Part shown: piece after piece, positions 11,761-23,495 of the stretch | Layout of the letters: each line of letters begins with the position of its first letter | How positions within the stretch are numbered: position 1 is the stretch's first letter | Source: Crocodylus rhombifer | Taxonomy: Eukaryota; Chordata; Crocodylia; Crocodylidae | NCBI GenBank assembly: GCA_038503035.1 | Contig: JAVSML010000968.1 | Location: 1 to 64,000, forward strand | Direction of reading: 5' to 3' | Length of the DNA: 64,000 bases | Made by a program: the position numbers and the translations under genes | The notes under the pieces: model-generated | Databases searched by the model: none | Told to the model about the DNA's origin: nothing | Seen by the model: the letters and a program-made list of their open reading frames with translations, nothing else

Positions 11761-12059
11761 CTGACTAGTGCTGCACATCACAGTGAAGGGCACAAACTCC
11801 ACTGGGTCATCTGCATCCCGCCACTCATGCACAGCACCTGTACTTGCACAGCACAGGAGGGGAGCCTCAGATGCTGCAGTTGGCTGCCTTCCCCAGCCCC
11901 CCCGGGGAAGGCACCTGGGGCTTCTCTCCCCTGCCATGCAGCCCCGGTGGCAAGGACAGCCCTCTCCAGTGTGTCAGGCTTCTCTCCAGTGCTGCACAGC
12001 CCCGGGAGGGAAGGCAGATGACTCCAGCACCCAAAATAATTGCCTGCCCCTACCTTAAG

Positions 12060-12500
12060 GGCTATTCACGGCCTCCGACCTCCCCTAGAGTCATGCTCAT
12101 GCCTAATAGGTGTTACTGTACAATCACTCCCCTGTTGGGACCTCAACCTTCTCAGCCTCTGCCCCTTTCCTTGGGCTGCAAGCCTCCATCCTCGCTTGCA
12201 GATTTGGGTCCAGTGTCTATTGTGTTGGCCTCTTGGGCCTAATCTCACCCTTCTCTGGACACTGGGACCCTAGCCCTGGTCTCTGCCCCTCCTGAGCTGC
12301 TGGGTCCCTGGCCCTGGTTTCACCTTTCTCGGGCTGGGCCCCCTGGCCTAGTCTTGCTTTAACCCTTGCTAGGCTTCAGTCACTTCCTCCAAAATTCAGT
12401 CCTCTATCTAAGCCTGCCCTGTGCTTTGATCCTCTAGCTCCTGGCAGGCCACAAGATACTCCCATGCCCTTGGGCACTATTGGGACCTCTACCTTCCCCA
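12060..12500 (-). mobile_element. LTR fragment, family C (copy 1)
   Basis: The block CATGCCTAATAGGTGTTACTGTA followed by CTGTTGGGACCTCA (read in pieces) matches equivalents at about 26780-26835 (same strand) and, inverted, at 45290-45345. Surrounding purine/pyrimidine-biased sequence also aligns in patches. The 26745-27530 copy carries a TATA box and TGT start, so this is interpreted as part of the same retroviral LTR family. Ends are not defined. Confidence 0.5.
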
Positions 12501-12535
12501 GAGAGTCCAAAACTACTGGTTAAAACTAAAACAAA

Positions 12536-12558
12536 ATATATATATATATATATATATT
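12536..12558. repeat. (TA)n microsatellite
   Basis: A run of about 11 TA units. Likely polymorphic. No other meaning is inferred. Confidence 0.9.
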
Positions 12559-12594
12559 CACTGTGGCTATAAGTAATTTTTTAACCTTCTGCTG

Positions 12595-12795
12595 GGCAAG
12601 TGGTGCGGGGCATGGCAATGCAGTGGTGCTGGTGGCCACCACGTGTCAGCAGAGGTGTGGTGTGGGGGCAGCCACCGGCAGCAGTGCAGTGGTGGGTGGT
12701 GGTATGGCAGGGGTGTGGTGTCGGTGGCGGCCACCACTCACATGAGGCAGCCACCAGCACCACTACAGTGCCACCACCACGCCCCACACTGCTTG
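12595..12795. repeat. Short GC-rich foldback
   Basis: Left arm about 12600-12645 (GTGGTGCGGGGCATGGC ... AGTGGTGCTGGTGGCC) is an imperfect inverted copy of the right arm at about 12745-12792 (GCCACCAGCACCACTACAGT ... CACGCCCCACAC). Transcripts could form a hairpin. No target duplication was identified. Confidence 0.6.
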
Positions 12796-14209
12796 TCCAG
12801 AGCAGGGCCAGCGGGGCAAGGACAGCTGTGCCATAAGGCTAGTCAGGGATGTCTTCCCCCAACACATCCTCACTTCCTCAGCCCCCAGAACTTGTGGTAG
12901 AGTGGTATGAGCGCTCTGCAGTAAGACACTCACAGTCCCTACTTCCCTGGGCCTGCTGTCCTCCAGCTTCTCCCTCACAGCTTCCCCCACTGGGGGATTT
13001 TCCTGGGCTCTTTCTCCCTTAAAGTAACAGAGAGCCTCAGGCCACGGAATAGAAGGAAACAGCATGTTATGGGTGGAAATAAGTTGGTCATACATATACT
13101 GACTAGGAAGCTTGGGAAGGATAAATGCATAAAATGTACATGTTTGTGTGATATATTGTTTGTCACTGTATGTGGTACTGTTTCCTTAAATGTGGTTACT
13201 TTGTGTGCTCCCTCAGCACCCTGTTTGCTTTTTTGGGTTCCTGTTCAGAACAAAGTTACCAGCTGTGTGAGCTATGTGTTGCTCTCTTTTTTCTGGGCTA
13301 GTCTAACCTCCCCACCACTGTTGAGCCACAAAGATATAAGTTTGTACACTAATAAAAGGAGTTTTGATAATAAAATGGAGGAACTGGAATGCCTAGTATT
13401 TGATCCAAAAGTGGGCTTATAGTACTAACAGAAACATTATAGAATAACCACAGTTAGAATGCAGGTATTGAAAGGTATGAAATACCATATTTTCTCATGT
13501 ACACGTGGTTCCTTTTCCCCAAAAAATCATCCCCCCTCCCCAAATTTGGATTCATGTATTAAGTAGAGAAGCTGATTTTCTGTCCAGCTCAGAAGCACCC
13601 TATTTGAATCCTGGTCTGCAGTGCAGGAACTGCTGCATTACTATTCAGGCATCTGAGGAAGTCAATGGACTTAAAGGTTCACTGTTCGTTATTCCAATGG
13701 TGTTAATTATCATCTCTCCTTGTTAATAGTTTTAGTATTCCACTAATCTAGCTAAGATTTTTACAGCTGTCTACTAGTTACTTCTGGTCTCTGTCTTCAT
13801 ATTTCACAGTCTAAGAAATTCTTTAGCTCTTTTCAGAATCATAGTCATCCATGGAAACCAGTCTTTATCAACAGCTCAGGTTTCAGATTTAGTTAAGCAG
13901 GAAGATGAGTCAGCCGAGAACTAGGTTCTGTCCCTGCTCTATGCAGCCATAACTGGGGGGAAAAAATCTTCCTTCTGATTTCAAAAATACGGTATGTTTT
14001 ATATTCTTGCATGTATTGTATGTGAGAAACTATGGTATTTAGGAATGTTATAAGTAAGGCTGGTGGGGTAGCATTGTATATTAATAAATTAGTAAATTGC
14101 AGGGAAGTAAAATGTGATGACAACCCCCCCCCCCCCCCGAATTGGTGTTTAAAATTATAAAAGGAAGAAATAATGAAAGTTTTTTGGGGATTTTTCTCCA
14201 TGACTGGAG
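12796..14209. other. Unassigned intronic sequence with a poly-C run
   Basis: No recognisable gene. A run of 15 C residues lies at 14124-14138. Short frames at 13069-13422 and 13893-14201 show no conserved motif. Confidence 0.4.
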
Positions 14210-16320
14210 AACAGCAATGAGCCTATTTTTAAAAAAGGGACAGAGAGTGTCACAGGCAATTACAGACTGTTAGTTTCACTCCCATAGTAGGTAATGTCTT
14301 AGAACACATACTGAAGGAAAGAATAATCAAAGATATGGTGGTAAACAAAAAATGAGACAAAACACTACATGGTTTATCAGAGGAAGATTGTGTCAGACTA
14401 ATTTAATCTCCTTCTGTAACAGGGTAACAGACTTATTAGATAAGGGCAGAGCAGGGGACCTAATTTATCTGGATGTAAGCAAAGTTGTTGTTTTTTTTTC
14501 CCGGGGCCTCATGGGAAAATACTGGTCAAGCAGGAGAAGACAGGGATCAATATCATAATATTAAATTGGATAAGGAGCTGGCTCAAAGGGACATGACACT
14601 GACTTATATCGAAAGCTTAGTTTCCTAGCTGGAGAGCAGTTACCCATGGTGTTCCTTAGGGCTTAGTCTTCAGGAATCCTGGTTTTCTCTGTCTAAAAAT
14701 CCAAAATTCTCTGATAAAAATTCCAAGATTCTCTGATGCAAAAACCCAAAATCCACATTTTTTCTGAGATTAAAATGAAACACCACTATATATAGGTACC
14801 AGTTAAGCACAATATTTTATTGATATATTTACAATTTTAAAGCAATTTGGAATCCTACCAGTGCCTGAGTCATTTTAATAAAATAAATTCTAGACACCTA
14901 TATATTTTGGCTTCTGAGTTTCGTTTTTTAATCATAGAATATCAGCTCTCCCCCTGCCCCCTTTGCTCACCAGGACATAGATCCAGCTGTGGCTGTCCCG
15001 CCCCATTGTTTTGTGTCACTGAACAGCCCTGATATCTCGGTACTCTGCCCCTACCCATGCTGTGGCTACTCATTCCCAAACCACAGCCTCCTACCCACCC
15101 CACTCCCTCACTCCTGACCTGCAGTCCTCTGGCCCTGCCAGCGCACTTCATTTCCAACCCACAGCCCCTCCTCCCAACGTTGCTAGTGCCCCTCACCACA
15201 ACCCACAGTCCCCTGCCCCCCCTCCCCACCATGTCCCACTCCCCATAGCCCCAAGCAGGCCCTTGCAGCTGGAACTCTGTTAGCCTGCAAGGAAAAACTC
15301 ACGGTTTCCTCGGTTTTTCTCCTTTCAAGGAGGAAATCTGTGTTCTTCTACTTTAAAGGAGAAAATCTATATTTTGCCTCATTTTTCCACAGCAAATGGA
15401 ACACCTAGACCCCTGCTTATGACCTATCCTATTTAAAACTTAGTGACCCTGGCATTAGACCTAGAAGTATATTCATTAAATCTGAAGATGACACTAAACT
15501 ATGAGGCATAGTCAATAAAGCAGAGGGCTGTATTATTATTCAGGAAGATTTAGATAATATTGTAGAATATAGAATCAGAAATGGTATAGGGTTTATGGAT
15601 ATGAAGTAACAAGGACTTTGTTCCTCAGATATACTTAATTTATGCAGTCTTAGAGGGTCATGGGTATATTGGTCAGTTATAGGAGGGTCATGAGTCATCA
15701 TCAGTGCTATGTGCCTGTCAGAAAAGCCAATACAATTCTAGGGTATGTTAGGTGGGGTGTATTTATTACAGAAAAGTAGGCATTGGTATAAAAGGCATTG
15801 GTAAGATTCTTTTTAGAAGAATGCTGTTCTGGACACCAATGTTAAAAACTAATCAACTTAAATGGATCCTTGTATAAAGAAGGACTACTGAAAGAGTTAA
15901 GTGAATGGAGAACTTTTCTTATGAGGGAGATTGAAGAGTTTTGCCTTCTTTAGCTTAAGAAAAAGAAGACTGCAAGGTTGGGGGGTTGTTTTGTTTTTTT
16001 GGGGTTTTTTTACAAATCTATTAGTGAAGTGAGTATTTTGGAGAGAGGAGACCATTTTAAGTTGAAAAACACCAAATAGTTACAAACTGTCTATGAACAT
16101 ATTTAGATTGGAAAATAGAAGATTTCCAATTATCAGAAGAGTAAAGTTTGGAAAGGTCTCCCAAGCCAAGTAAAGAATATAAAAGAGCATAAATTGCTGC
16201 ATGTATCTGGGTTTGGGGGTTTTTTTGGTTTTTTTTAAAGATTGGATTGGATAAATTTATGGAAGGGATGGTATGATAAGATACGGGTTTTGTTTCAGTC
16301 ATCAGCATGTGATGTGTAAT
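14210..16320 (+). mobile_element. Old CR1 LINE, heavily decayed and interrupted
   Basis: It starts in RT with PIFKKGTESVTGNYRLLV, continues through LHGLSEEDCVRLI-like and LIYLDVSK blocks, then a degraded SGVPQG-like region near 14650. After a 735-bp interruption the RT resumes with a broken FADDTK equivalent (KSEDDTK, about 15473-15500) and C-terminal CR1-like text to about 16320. Many stops and frameshifts are present, so it is much older than the copy at 9524-11760. Confidence 0.75.
14681..15415. mobile_element. hAT-like element nested in the old CR1
   Basis: The left end reads CAGGAATCCTGG and the complement of the right end reads CAGGGGTCTAGG, a pair of CAGGRRTCY-like inverted termini. 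The interior is a GC-rich core with AT-rich flanks carrying TTTTCTC-type repeats in both orientations. It splits the CR1 RT, whose motif order continues across it. Flanking 8-mers are poorly matched (TTAGTCTT and CTTATGAC), so the class call rests on the termini and the nesting. Confidence 0.5.
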
Positions 16321-16379
16321 CATATTTTTGCAATCTCCTGTACTTCTTTTGTAGTATGGTAGGGGTCTAGTAAATGCAT

Positions 16380-16915
16380 TATACAGGGCTTCTGGTGCTC
16401 AGCCCGGCAGCAGGAGCTGGGCAGAGCCAGAGCTGCAGTCCAATCAGCTCCGCCAGCCCCACAGAACTCAGCCTGGTGGTGGGAGGCAGGGATAGCCAGG
16501 GCCGTGCTCCACCTCTCGCCACCTGGCTGAGCTCCTTGGGGCTGTGGAGCTGCCCAGAGTGCGGCCCGATGGCAGGAGGCAGACAGAGCCAGGGCTGTGC
16601 TCTGATTGGCTCCACCAGCCCCACAGAGCTCAGCCTGGCGGTGGGAGGTGGGGAGAGCCAAGGCTGCGCTCCACCTCCTGCTGCCAGGCTGAGTTCCATG
16701 GGGCTGCGGAGCCGCTCAGAGCACAGCCCTGGCTCTCCCCTGCCTTCCACCACTGGGCTGCTTCAAAACTCAAACATTTCAAAATGTTTTGAGTGCCCTT
16801 ATTTCATTTCAAAGCTGTTTTGACGCTTTTTGTTTCATTTCAATTTTGCTGTTTTGAGCTCAAAACACGTTGAAACAGCTTTGAAACGAAACACTCAGCA
16901 AAAGTTTGCACAGCA
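16380..16915. repeat. GC-rich tandem block with a TTTGCACAGC terminus
   Basis: About 16390-16760 holds partly repeated units (CCACAGARCTCAGCCTGG ... GGGAGGYRGGGA, then GCTCCACCTC) in direct and inverted order. It continues into a stretch of GTTTTGA/AAACAG palindromic phrases and ends GTTTGCACAGC, the inverse of the terminus at 3506. It is read as another copy of that interspersed family with a different GC-rich interior. Open frames on both strands are compositional. Confidence 0.5.
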
Positions 16916-16919
16916 GTAG

Positions 16920-18109
16920 TCAACAGTATGAATCAGGGCAGATTCCCCTTTCACCACCCCTTAAGAATGCTGACTTCGAGGGCGGCAGGGGTGGGGTTGT
17001 TCTTTGGACCTTCCTCTGAAGTAATGGGATGCAAGTACTTAGAAAACTCAGAGGTTCATTGCTAGAAGTTCCTCCTCTTGTGGTCAGTGTCATTGCAACA
17101 GGATCCACTTCAAACTGTGGCTGTGTTGCCCTCTGGTGGCCACACTAATCCTGCTCCTCATTCTGTCTCCCCAGAGTACTGCTTTGTCTTTGCCTACTAT
17201 GCCTTGATAGAAAATAAACAAATCTTGGGAGGCTGTCCTCAGAATACCAGAGAGTTTTGAGGTACCATACTCAGCCCTGATCATCGCTGGCCTGCCAATT
17301 GGCCAAGTCCTTCAACCATAATCCTGATCAGGTATCTCTTTCTGGCCTCTGGTTATTGATCTTCCATTAGGGCTCTCTTGTTTGCCATAGTTACCACCAC
17401 CCTCTCTCTCTCACTCTTGGGCCTGCCGTCTGCGCCCTTGACCTGTTTCCCTTGGACCTGCAGTCTTTGCCCAATTCCACTAAACTAAGTCTGCAGTGCC
17501 TTCCCTAGGCACCTGCAGTGACTTTGCAAAGATACTATCCTCTGTAGAACATTCAACAGCACCCTTTTGTGGTGTCCACACTCCCTTTCTATCCACCCTA
17601 TTCCTTGTGGGTCAAAGATAAATATAACATACAACATACATTTATCTCTAGGTAAGCCCCTCTGAAGAACTCCTTTTCCCTTCAGTAACTGGGCCAGAAT
17701 GAATCCCTAGCTCCAGAGCCAGGCTCATAAAGCACCTTGGCTCTTTCTGCTTCTGGTCGCCTGCCTTACTTTTCTGACAGAGCCAAAGAGTTTTCCATGA
17801 GATCTGCAGGCCTTCCTATAGCCTGCACTCTGCACTGCTTTGTGGTCTGTCTCCAGCAGCACTGCCCTTTAGCTCTTCTACCTCTTTACAAATTAACAGG
17901 GTTCAGGGGCCCCTATTATAATCATACTGATAATCAAATTTTGGATCAGGAAAGTATTCTTCCCCTATGCCAAGCCAATGAGGGCTTTCGCTTTGAACTG
18001 TATTATGGGGCACATTACTCATCAAGGATCCTCTGAGCATATATTCAACAACTACTTGTTTTTGCAGTGCCCTTGTCTCCACTGCTTTTCCTTTTGGCAT
18101 GCTATACAG
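16920..18109. other. Unassigned intronic sequence
   Basis: No gene or clearly bounded repeat. Pyrimidine-rich stretches at about 17390-17470 could be reverse-oriented retroelement material, but no family was recognised. Confidence 0.4.
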
Positions 18110-18370
18110 CAGTGGTCAACAACATTTTTAGGCTGCAAGCTAGTGATCTGATTCAGGTCCAAGGTGGGTAGGCATTAGGATCCAGCTGGGTAGGCATTAG
18201 GCCCCAACTTTTGCAGGCAAGGTGCCCGCAACAAGCATTTCTCCCCATGGTAGCAACGGAAAGTGAATACTGCTGAAGTCTTCCACTGCTAAAACTAAAG
18301 CCCCATGGGGTGGATCAAATGGCTCTGTGGGCTGGATGTGGCTTGAGGGCCGTAGGTAGCTGTCCACTTC
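18110..18370. mobile_element. Small hAT-like element
   Basis: It begins CAGTGGTCAACAAC and ends GTAGCTGTCCACTT, degraded inverted termini of the CAGTGGTGGCCAAC type. Inside, GGGTAGGCATTAGG is repeated twice (about 18168 and 18190). Typical phrases such as TGGGCTGGATGTGGCTTGAGGGCCG lie near the right end (given here only as a description of the region 18329-18352). No clear target duplication remains. Confidence 0.5.
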
Positions 18371-18524
18371 ATTTGCTGTTTTTGGTGTTTCTGGTATTGT
18401 GCCTGGTATTACCTGAAGTGGTGATCTTGGTTTGAAGTGGTGATTTTGAGGAATCTTTGGGTAAATGGTTGTAAGTGAAAGCAGGGGACTGAGTGCAATT
18501 CCCTAAAAGCTGCTTATAGTCTTA

Positions 18525-18610
18525 TGTTACATAGATAGACATTAGGGCTGGAAGGGACCTCAAAGATCATCAAGTCCAGCCTCCAGTTCCCTTCGGGTAT
18601 GATCCCTTCC
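18525..18610 (-). mobile_element. CR1 3'-end fragment
   Basis: The phrase GGGCTGGAAGGGACCTCAAA followed by GATCATCAAGTCCAGCC is the reverse complement of the conserved CR1 3' end. Only the tail is present, the result of strong 5' truncation. Confidence 0.85.
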
Positions 18611-19184
18611 AGTCACTAAGAGCATTATGCCCCAAGAATGGTTCTTCCTTACAACACCATTCTCTTTGCACACTACTTCCCTATACTGCAGCACAGCTGA
18701 GATGCAGCTTCCTTACAGTGTCAATATTTTTGGGTACAGATCCCCAACAGCAGTGCATTTATGGCAGTTTTCTTCTACACCATCACCCAAACCTCCTGTC
18801 CCCACAGCTACTGTGTGCATCTACACAGACACAAAACAGGAATAACAAATATATGGCCTGTGGGCAGGATTCAGCTTCTGGGGCTCAAGACTGATGCTGC
18901 CAGAACCTCTATGACAGCGTTAATTCCAGCTGTTTGGGTGAGGCTCTGGAATCCAGGGAATTAATACTTCTTGCCTCCTCACCTCTACTTACCCAGTGCT
19001 GTAATCAGGGTACTTATTTGCCCCTGGCTGACATCAGCAGCAAAGGAAAGTAGTTGAGTGGCAGCAGCATTAAAAGCCCTGAGGTGAGTGTCCAAAGCCC
19101 TGAGGTAAGTGGGGAAGTGAGAGATCTGGAGGAAGAGCAAGGAGGAGGGGCAGCAAGGAAGCTGCTCTTATACTTCCTGAGAAA

Positions 19185-20512
19185 TCAAGGCAATCAACTA
19201 GTTACCTCAGGTGCCTGTACACAAATGCATGGAGCCTGGGAAACAAGCAGGAAGAACTGGAAGCCCTCGCACAGTCATGCAACTATGATGTGATTGGAAT
19301 AACAGAGACTTGGTGGGATAACTTGCATGACTGGAGCACTGTCATGGATGGGTATAAACTGTTCAGGAAGGGCAGGCAGGAGAGAAGAGATGGAAGAGTT
19401 GCACTTTATGTAAAAGAGCCATATGATTGCTCAGAGCTCCAGTATGAAACTGGAGATAGGCCTGTTAAGAGTCTCTGGGTTACGGTCAGAGGGGAGAGCA
19501 ACAAGGGTGATGTCTTGGTGGGGGTCTACTATAGACCACCAAACCTGGAAGAAGTGGTGGATGAGGCTGCTAGCAGAAGTTTCCTGGTCACAGGAACTGG
19601 TTCTCATAGGGGACTTCAATCACTATGACATCTGCTGGGAGGGCAATACAGCAGTGTTCTTGGGTAGTTGTGGAAAAATCTAAAAACATTCCATCCAAAT
19701 CATTAGCCAAATCTGACTTGAACTTGCCATTTGTTTCTGGATGACAAAAATCCTATTTTTTCTGTGAACAGTTTACCTTAGGAATTCCTATGGGCTGTGA
19801 ACATTTATTAATAATTTGGATGCTGGCACAGGAAACTTCTTGGTAAAGTTTGTAGACGATACAAAACTGGGAAGGACTATGAAAATGTGAAAGGGCATGA
19901 CACAATTCAGAGGGATCTTGATAGATTGGAAAGCTGGGCTGAAGCTAACAGTCTGAAGTTCAGTACTGAGAAATGCAAAGTGCTATACTCTGGGAAAAAT
20001 AATCAAAAATACAAACACAAAATGGATGACACCTGGATAGATGGAACCACTATGAAGAAGGATCTGGGATTTTTGGTAGATCAGACACAATTAGTCTGTA
20101 ATGTGATGCAGCCACACAAAAAGGTGAATGCAGTTTTGGATACATTTGTAGAAGCATTAGGTGCAAGACATGGGAGGTGGTAGTGCCTCTCTACTCAGCA
20201 CTGGTTAGGCCTCATCTAAAGTATTGTGTGAAGTTATGGGATCCCCATTTTAAAAAGAACATGGAGAAGTAAGAGAGGGTCCAGAGGCAGTTGATAAAAA
20301 TGCTAAAGGGTTTGGAGAGAAAGTCATATGAGGAGAGGTTGAGGGGCTAGACATTTGGCAATTTTACTAAGCTGATGGTAATTTAACTAAGAGGTTAGAA
20401 TATGGATTCATACAGATGGTTTGGCTAAGGATGATCCTGCCTCAGGCAGAAGGATGGACCAGATGACCTATGGAAGTCCTTTCCAGCCCTATTTCACTCT
20501 GATTTCTATGTT
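19185..20512 (+). mobile_element. CR1 LINE with endonuclease domain and internal deletion
   Basis: The 5' part encodes the CR1 APE endonuclease: SLGNKQEELEALAQSCNYD, then VIGITETWWDN (catalytic E), VYYRPPN and LIGDFNHYD, with a frame change between the last two. After about 19670 most of RT fingers and palm are gone. The copy resumes near 19800 with a KFVDDTKLG-like motif, then RDLDRLESWAEANSLKFSTE and the C-terminal region, and ends with the CR1 tail AGTCCTTTCCAGCCCTATTTC to TTTCTATG at about 20512. It is one of the few copies here that retains the endonuclease. Confidence 0.85.
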
Positions 20513-20689
20513 CAGCTTGCAGAAAAGAAACTTAAGTGGGGACATAATTTGCTGTGGAATGGAAACCAAAACCCTGAGGCAAATGGGGAAGTAGGTGACC
20601 TGGAGGAAGCACAAGCAGCGTGGAGCCTGCACACAGCGGGTGGGGATGGTGGCAGCACAGGACTGGGGTGAGCAGTGTGTGGGTGTAAG

Positions 20690-21260
20690 GGACGATGAGG
20701 GGTTTGGGGACCCCCCCCGGGGTTTGGGGACCCCTCCCCACACACTCCCCCCATCATGTGCAGCCCCAGCAGGCGGCAGCAGCAGCAGGTGGGGTGCTCA
20801 GGGAGCAGGTGTCTGGCAGGGTGCAGCTCTGGCCAGCACTACACATCACAGCGAGGGGCGCAGCCTCCCCCAGGCCTCTGTATCACCAGTGCTCCTTGCT
20901 ATTCACGCACAGCCCCTAAACTCACACAGCACAAGACGGAAGTCCCACATGCTGGATCCAGCTGCCTTCCCCACCAAGGCTGTGCAGCACAGGACAGAAG
21001 CCCCACATGCTAGAGCTGGCTGCCTTTCCTGCCCCTCCAGGGGAAGGTGCCTGGGGCTTCTGTCCCCTGCAGTGCAGCCCCGGTGGGGAAGGCAGTTGGC
21101 TCCAGCATGCAGGGCTTCCCTCCCTGCTGTGCAAGAGCAGGGGCTGCACATGAATGCCAGGGAGCACCAGTGATACAGGTGGCCTGGGGGAGGTCGCACC
21201 CCTCGCTGCGATGTGCAGTGCTGGCTGGAACCATGCCCCATCAGGCACCTGAGTCCTGAG
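20690..21260. repeat. GC-rich hAT-like repeat, uninterrupted copy
   Basis: From about 20752 it aligns with the repeat split by CR1 at 9447-12051: GCAGCCCCAGCAGGCGGCAG, GGTGTCTGGCAGGGTGCAGC, then CACTACACATCACAGCGAGG. About 20830-21060 also aligns, inverted, with about 21090-21240 (CCAGCACTACACATC against its complement near 21212-21226), so the copy is itself partly a foldback. Upstream, GGGGTTTGGGGACCCC is duplicated at about 20700-20735. Long frames on both strands reflect GC content. Confidence 0.6.
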
Positions 21261-21480
21261 TACCCTGCCTGCTGCTACACCATGAGGGGAGTGTGGAGGG
21301 GAGGTCCCTATGCCTCCACAACCCCTCACATATACATAACCCCCCAACATACACTATGCCCCCCATGAAGCCACACCCCCTAACAACCCCCCTACACACA
21401 CCCACATCCTACCACATATACACCCACCACACATACCCACACCCCACCATACACCCCCCAATATACAAAACTAAAAATTT
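21261..21480. repeat. C/A-rich low-complexity tract
   Basis: Irregular CACACCC and ATACAC repeats (ACCCACATCC, CACACATACCCACACC). Simple-sequence expansion; no coding content. Confidence 0.6.
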
Positions 21481-21589
21481 GTTTTTGACTTATTATGCAA
21501 TCACCTCTATATACACTACACAAACACAAATCACGACAAAAATATTTTTGTAACAAAATTTAAATATGTTATAGTAGGTGTTTGACTGT

Positions 21590-22935
21590 TAGTGTATGAT
21601 TTGTTTTTTTCTGTTTCTAAGATGGTGTCCCAGGGATGCAGGAGTGGGCAAGGGAGAAGCCTCATCCAGAGGCAGACCCCAGGTGAAAATAAAAGAAGGA
21701 AAAAACCTATCTGTTGCAAGGGTCCAGAGAAGCTAAGAGGCACACCAGGGAAAACCGCCCCAGCAGTTTATCAGCCACGCCCATCTCCACCTGGAGCCGG
21801 GTGACATCATGAAGAGATGTCACCTGGCGAAGATAAAAACCGGCCCTGAGGGCACAGGAAGGAGGATGCCAAGTGCCAGAGGAGCAGCGGGGAACCACTG
21901 GGTGGACTGCACCCTGCCACTGCAGACAGCAGTGGTGGCGGCAGCAGGAACCAGCAGTGAGGCCGGCAGCAGTGGCAGCAAAGGCTGTGGGAGATCCCCA
22001 TGCTGGGGAAGACCAGTGGGGATCAAAGGAGCCAGCAGTGAGGCTGGCAGCGGCAATGGCAAGAGCCAGCAAGGGAGCTCCTGCCGGAGACAGCGGATGC
22101 CGCAACCCCAGGGCGGAGGCAGATCCCAGAGGGGATAAGAGAAACCCTGGCTGGGGTGAAGGCATGGGTCTAGGGGCATTAGGGGCGAAGGAGGCACGGG
22201 ACTCTCCCCATGGTTGCTCCTCTTCTTTTTGTCTCGTTCCTCTTGTAGTCTTGTTTTTAATTCCTTTTTCTTTCATATTGGATTGTTCTCATGGCATGGG
22301 GTTTTCTGGTGGTGAGTGTTCTGTTTATGTTTTTCTTTCTTAGCCTGATCTATTTTAGTTCCCTGCCCTAGAGCAAGTTAACCTAGCACACCACACCAGG
22401 TTTGGGGAATTAAGAGACCCCATTTGGAGATGAAAGACCACGTGAGAACGCAGCAATGACCAACAACACCCGTTGTAGAATGCGCAGGGCATCGAGAGAA
22501 ACAACTGCGAAGGCAGAGCATCACCACACCCTCCGGGTCTGGCCAGAGCCCGAGGCACCCATCCATGAGAGAGGACACATGGGAACCAAGGAAAACTTCA
22601 ACAGGGGCTAGCCGCAAAAGATCTTGAGGCTCGTCTCACTGGTTGGCATGTGGCCGGGATGTAGGAGAGGTTGGAGCCCCGTGAACATCTGCCAGGACAC
22701 GTGACAACTCTGGAGGCATCCTCACTGAAGGACCATCTGAAGTTGTGGCAAGTAAGTTTGGGGGATACTCTGAAGGTAATCGAGGAACCCTCCGGAGTCT
22801 ACACAAGGTTCCTTGGCAAGCAAGACCAGCTGCCCAAATCATCGAGCAGAAACGGGCACAGATGGCAACCCCAAAGGGAGGGACTTCGAGGGGCAAAAAC
22901 CAGGGATTAGGTGGCAAAGGCCTGCCCCTGAGCTA
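21590..22935 (+). other. Unclassified GC-rich block, possibly an LTR
   Basis: An AGATAAAAACCGGCCC TATA-like box near 21830 is followed by GC-rich sequence with repeated CAGCAGTGAGGCYGGCAGC phrases (about 21953 and 22030) and then a long T-rich stretch. It ends abruptly where a CR1 tail begins. The overall shape could be an LTR, but no TG/CA ends, polyA signal or second copy was found in the window. Frames of 109-192 codons lack domains. Confidence 0.25.
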
Positions 22936-22974
22936 GACTGTTCTCAGTGGTGGCAGATAACAGAATCAAAAAGC

Positions 22975-23215
22975 AATGGTGTAAAGCTGCAGCCAAAGAA
23001 GTTTAGGTTAGATATTAAGAAAAACTCTCTCACTAAGAGGCCAGTAAAACACTGAAACAGGTTACCCATAGAGGTTGGGGATCTTGGTCCTTAGAGGTTT
23101 TTAAGACCCGGGCAGACCCTTGGCTGGGATAATATAGTTGGGGATTGGTCCTGCTTTGAGCATGCAGTTGGACTAGCGGTCCCTTCCAACCCTAATTTTC
23201 TATGATTCAATGACA
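22975..23215 (+). mobile_element. CR1 3'-end fragment
   Basis: AAGAAGTTTAGGTTAGATAT followed by CGGTCCCTTCCAACCC and TTTTCTATGATTC is the terminal part of CR1 ORF2 and 3' UTR. It is severely 5'-truncated. Confidence 0.85.
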
Positions 23216-23495
23216 GTAGTTTTCAAATACTTGAAGGGCTGCCATAAAGAGAAGGAAAAACATCTTTTCTCTCTTGTTACAGAGCAGGACACACCAATGG
23301 CTTGAAGCTACAGCAAAATACATCTAGATTGGATATAAAGAAGAGTTTCTTCACTGTTAGAACAGTGAGGCAGTGGAACAAACTGTGTTGGGAAATTATG
23401 GACTCTGTCACTGGAGGTGTTCAAGAGAGGTTGGACAGCCACTGGTCAGGGATGATCTAGGCCTAGCTTTGCCTATGTTCTACTATGGGTATTTT
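23216..23495 (+). mobile_element. Older CR1-like 3'-end fragment
   Basis: VFKYLKGCHKEKEKHLF-type coding text, AGATTGGATATAAAGAAGAG and GGTGTTCAAGAGAGGTTGGA match the end of the LINE at 61340-63960 (its tail lies at 63622-63940). It abuts the previous fragment directly, so two different CR1 subfamilies lie head to tail. Confidence 0.75.

Larger units (their letters stand above)
9447..12051 (-). mobile_element. GC-rich hAT-like repeat split by a CR1 insertion
   Basis: The left part (9447-9523) and right part (11761-12051) are contiguous in a related copy at 20752-21090, where CAGCTC runs directly into TGGCCAGCACTACACATC. The right edge, read in reverse, is AGGGGCAGGCAATTATTTTG, the same terminus as the hAT element at 62230-63613, so the host repeat belongs to that hAT-like group. 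The left terminus is not visible. The interruption is the CR1 at 9524-11760. Confidence 0.65.

Noticed and set aside
12895..12950. Possible tRNA or SINE head (GGTAGAGTGGTATGAGCGC)
   Set aside because: It resembles an A box but has no B box or foldable cloverleaf.
21809..22343. Protein-coding gene in a GC-rich block
   Set aside because: Glycine/serine/alanine-rich frames in overlapping phases, with no splice sites, domain or start context.
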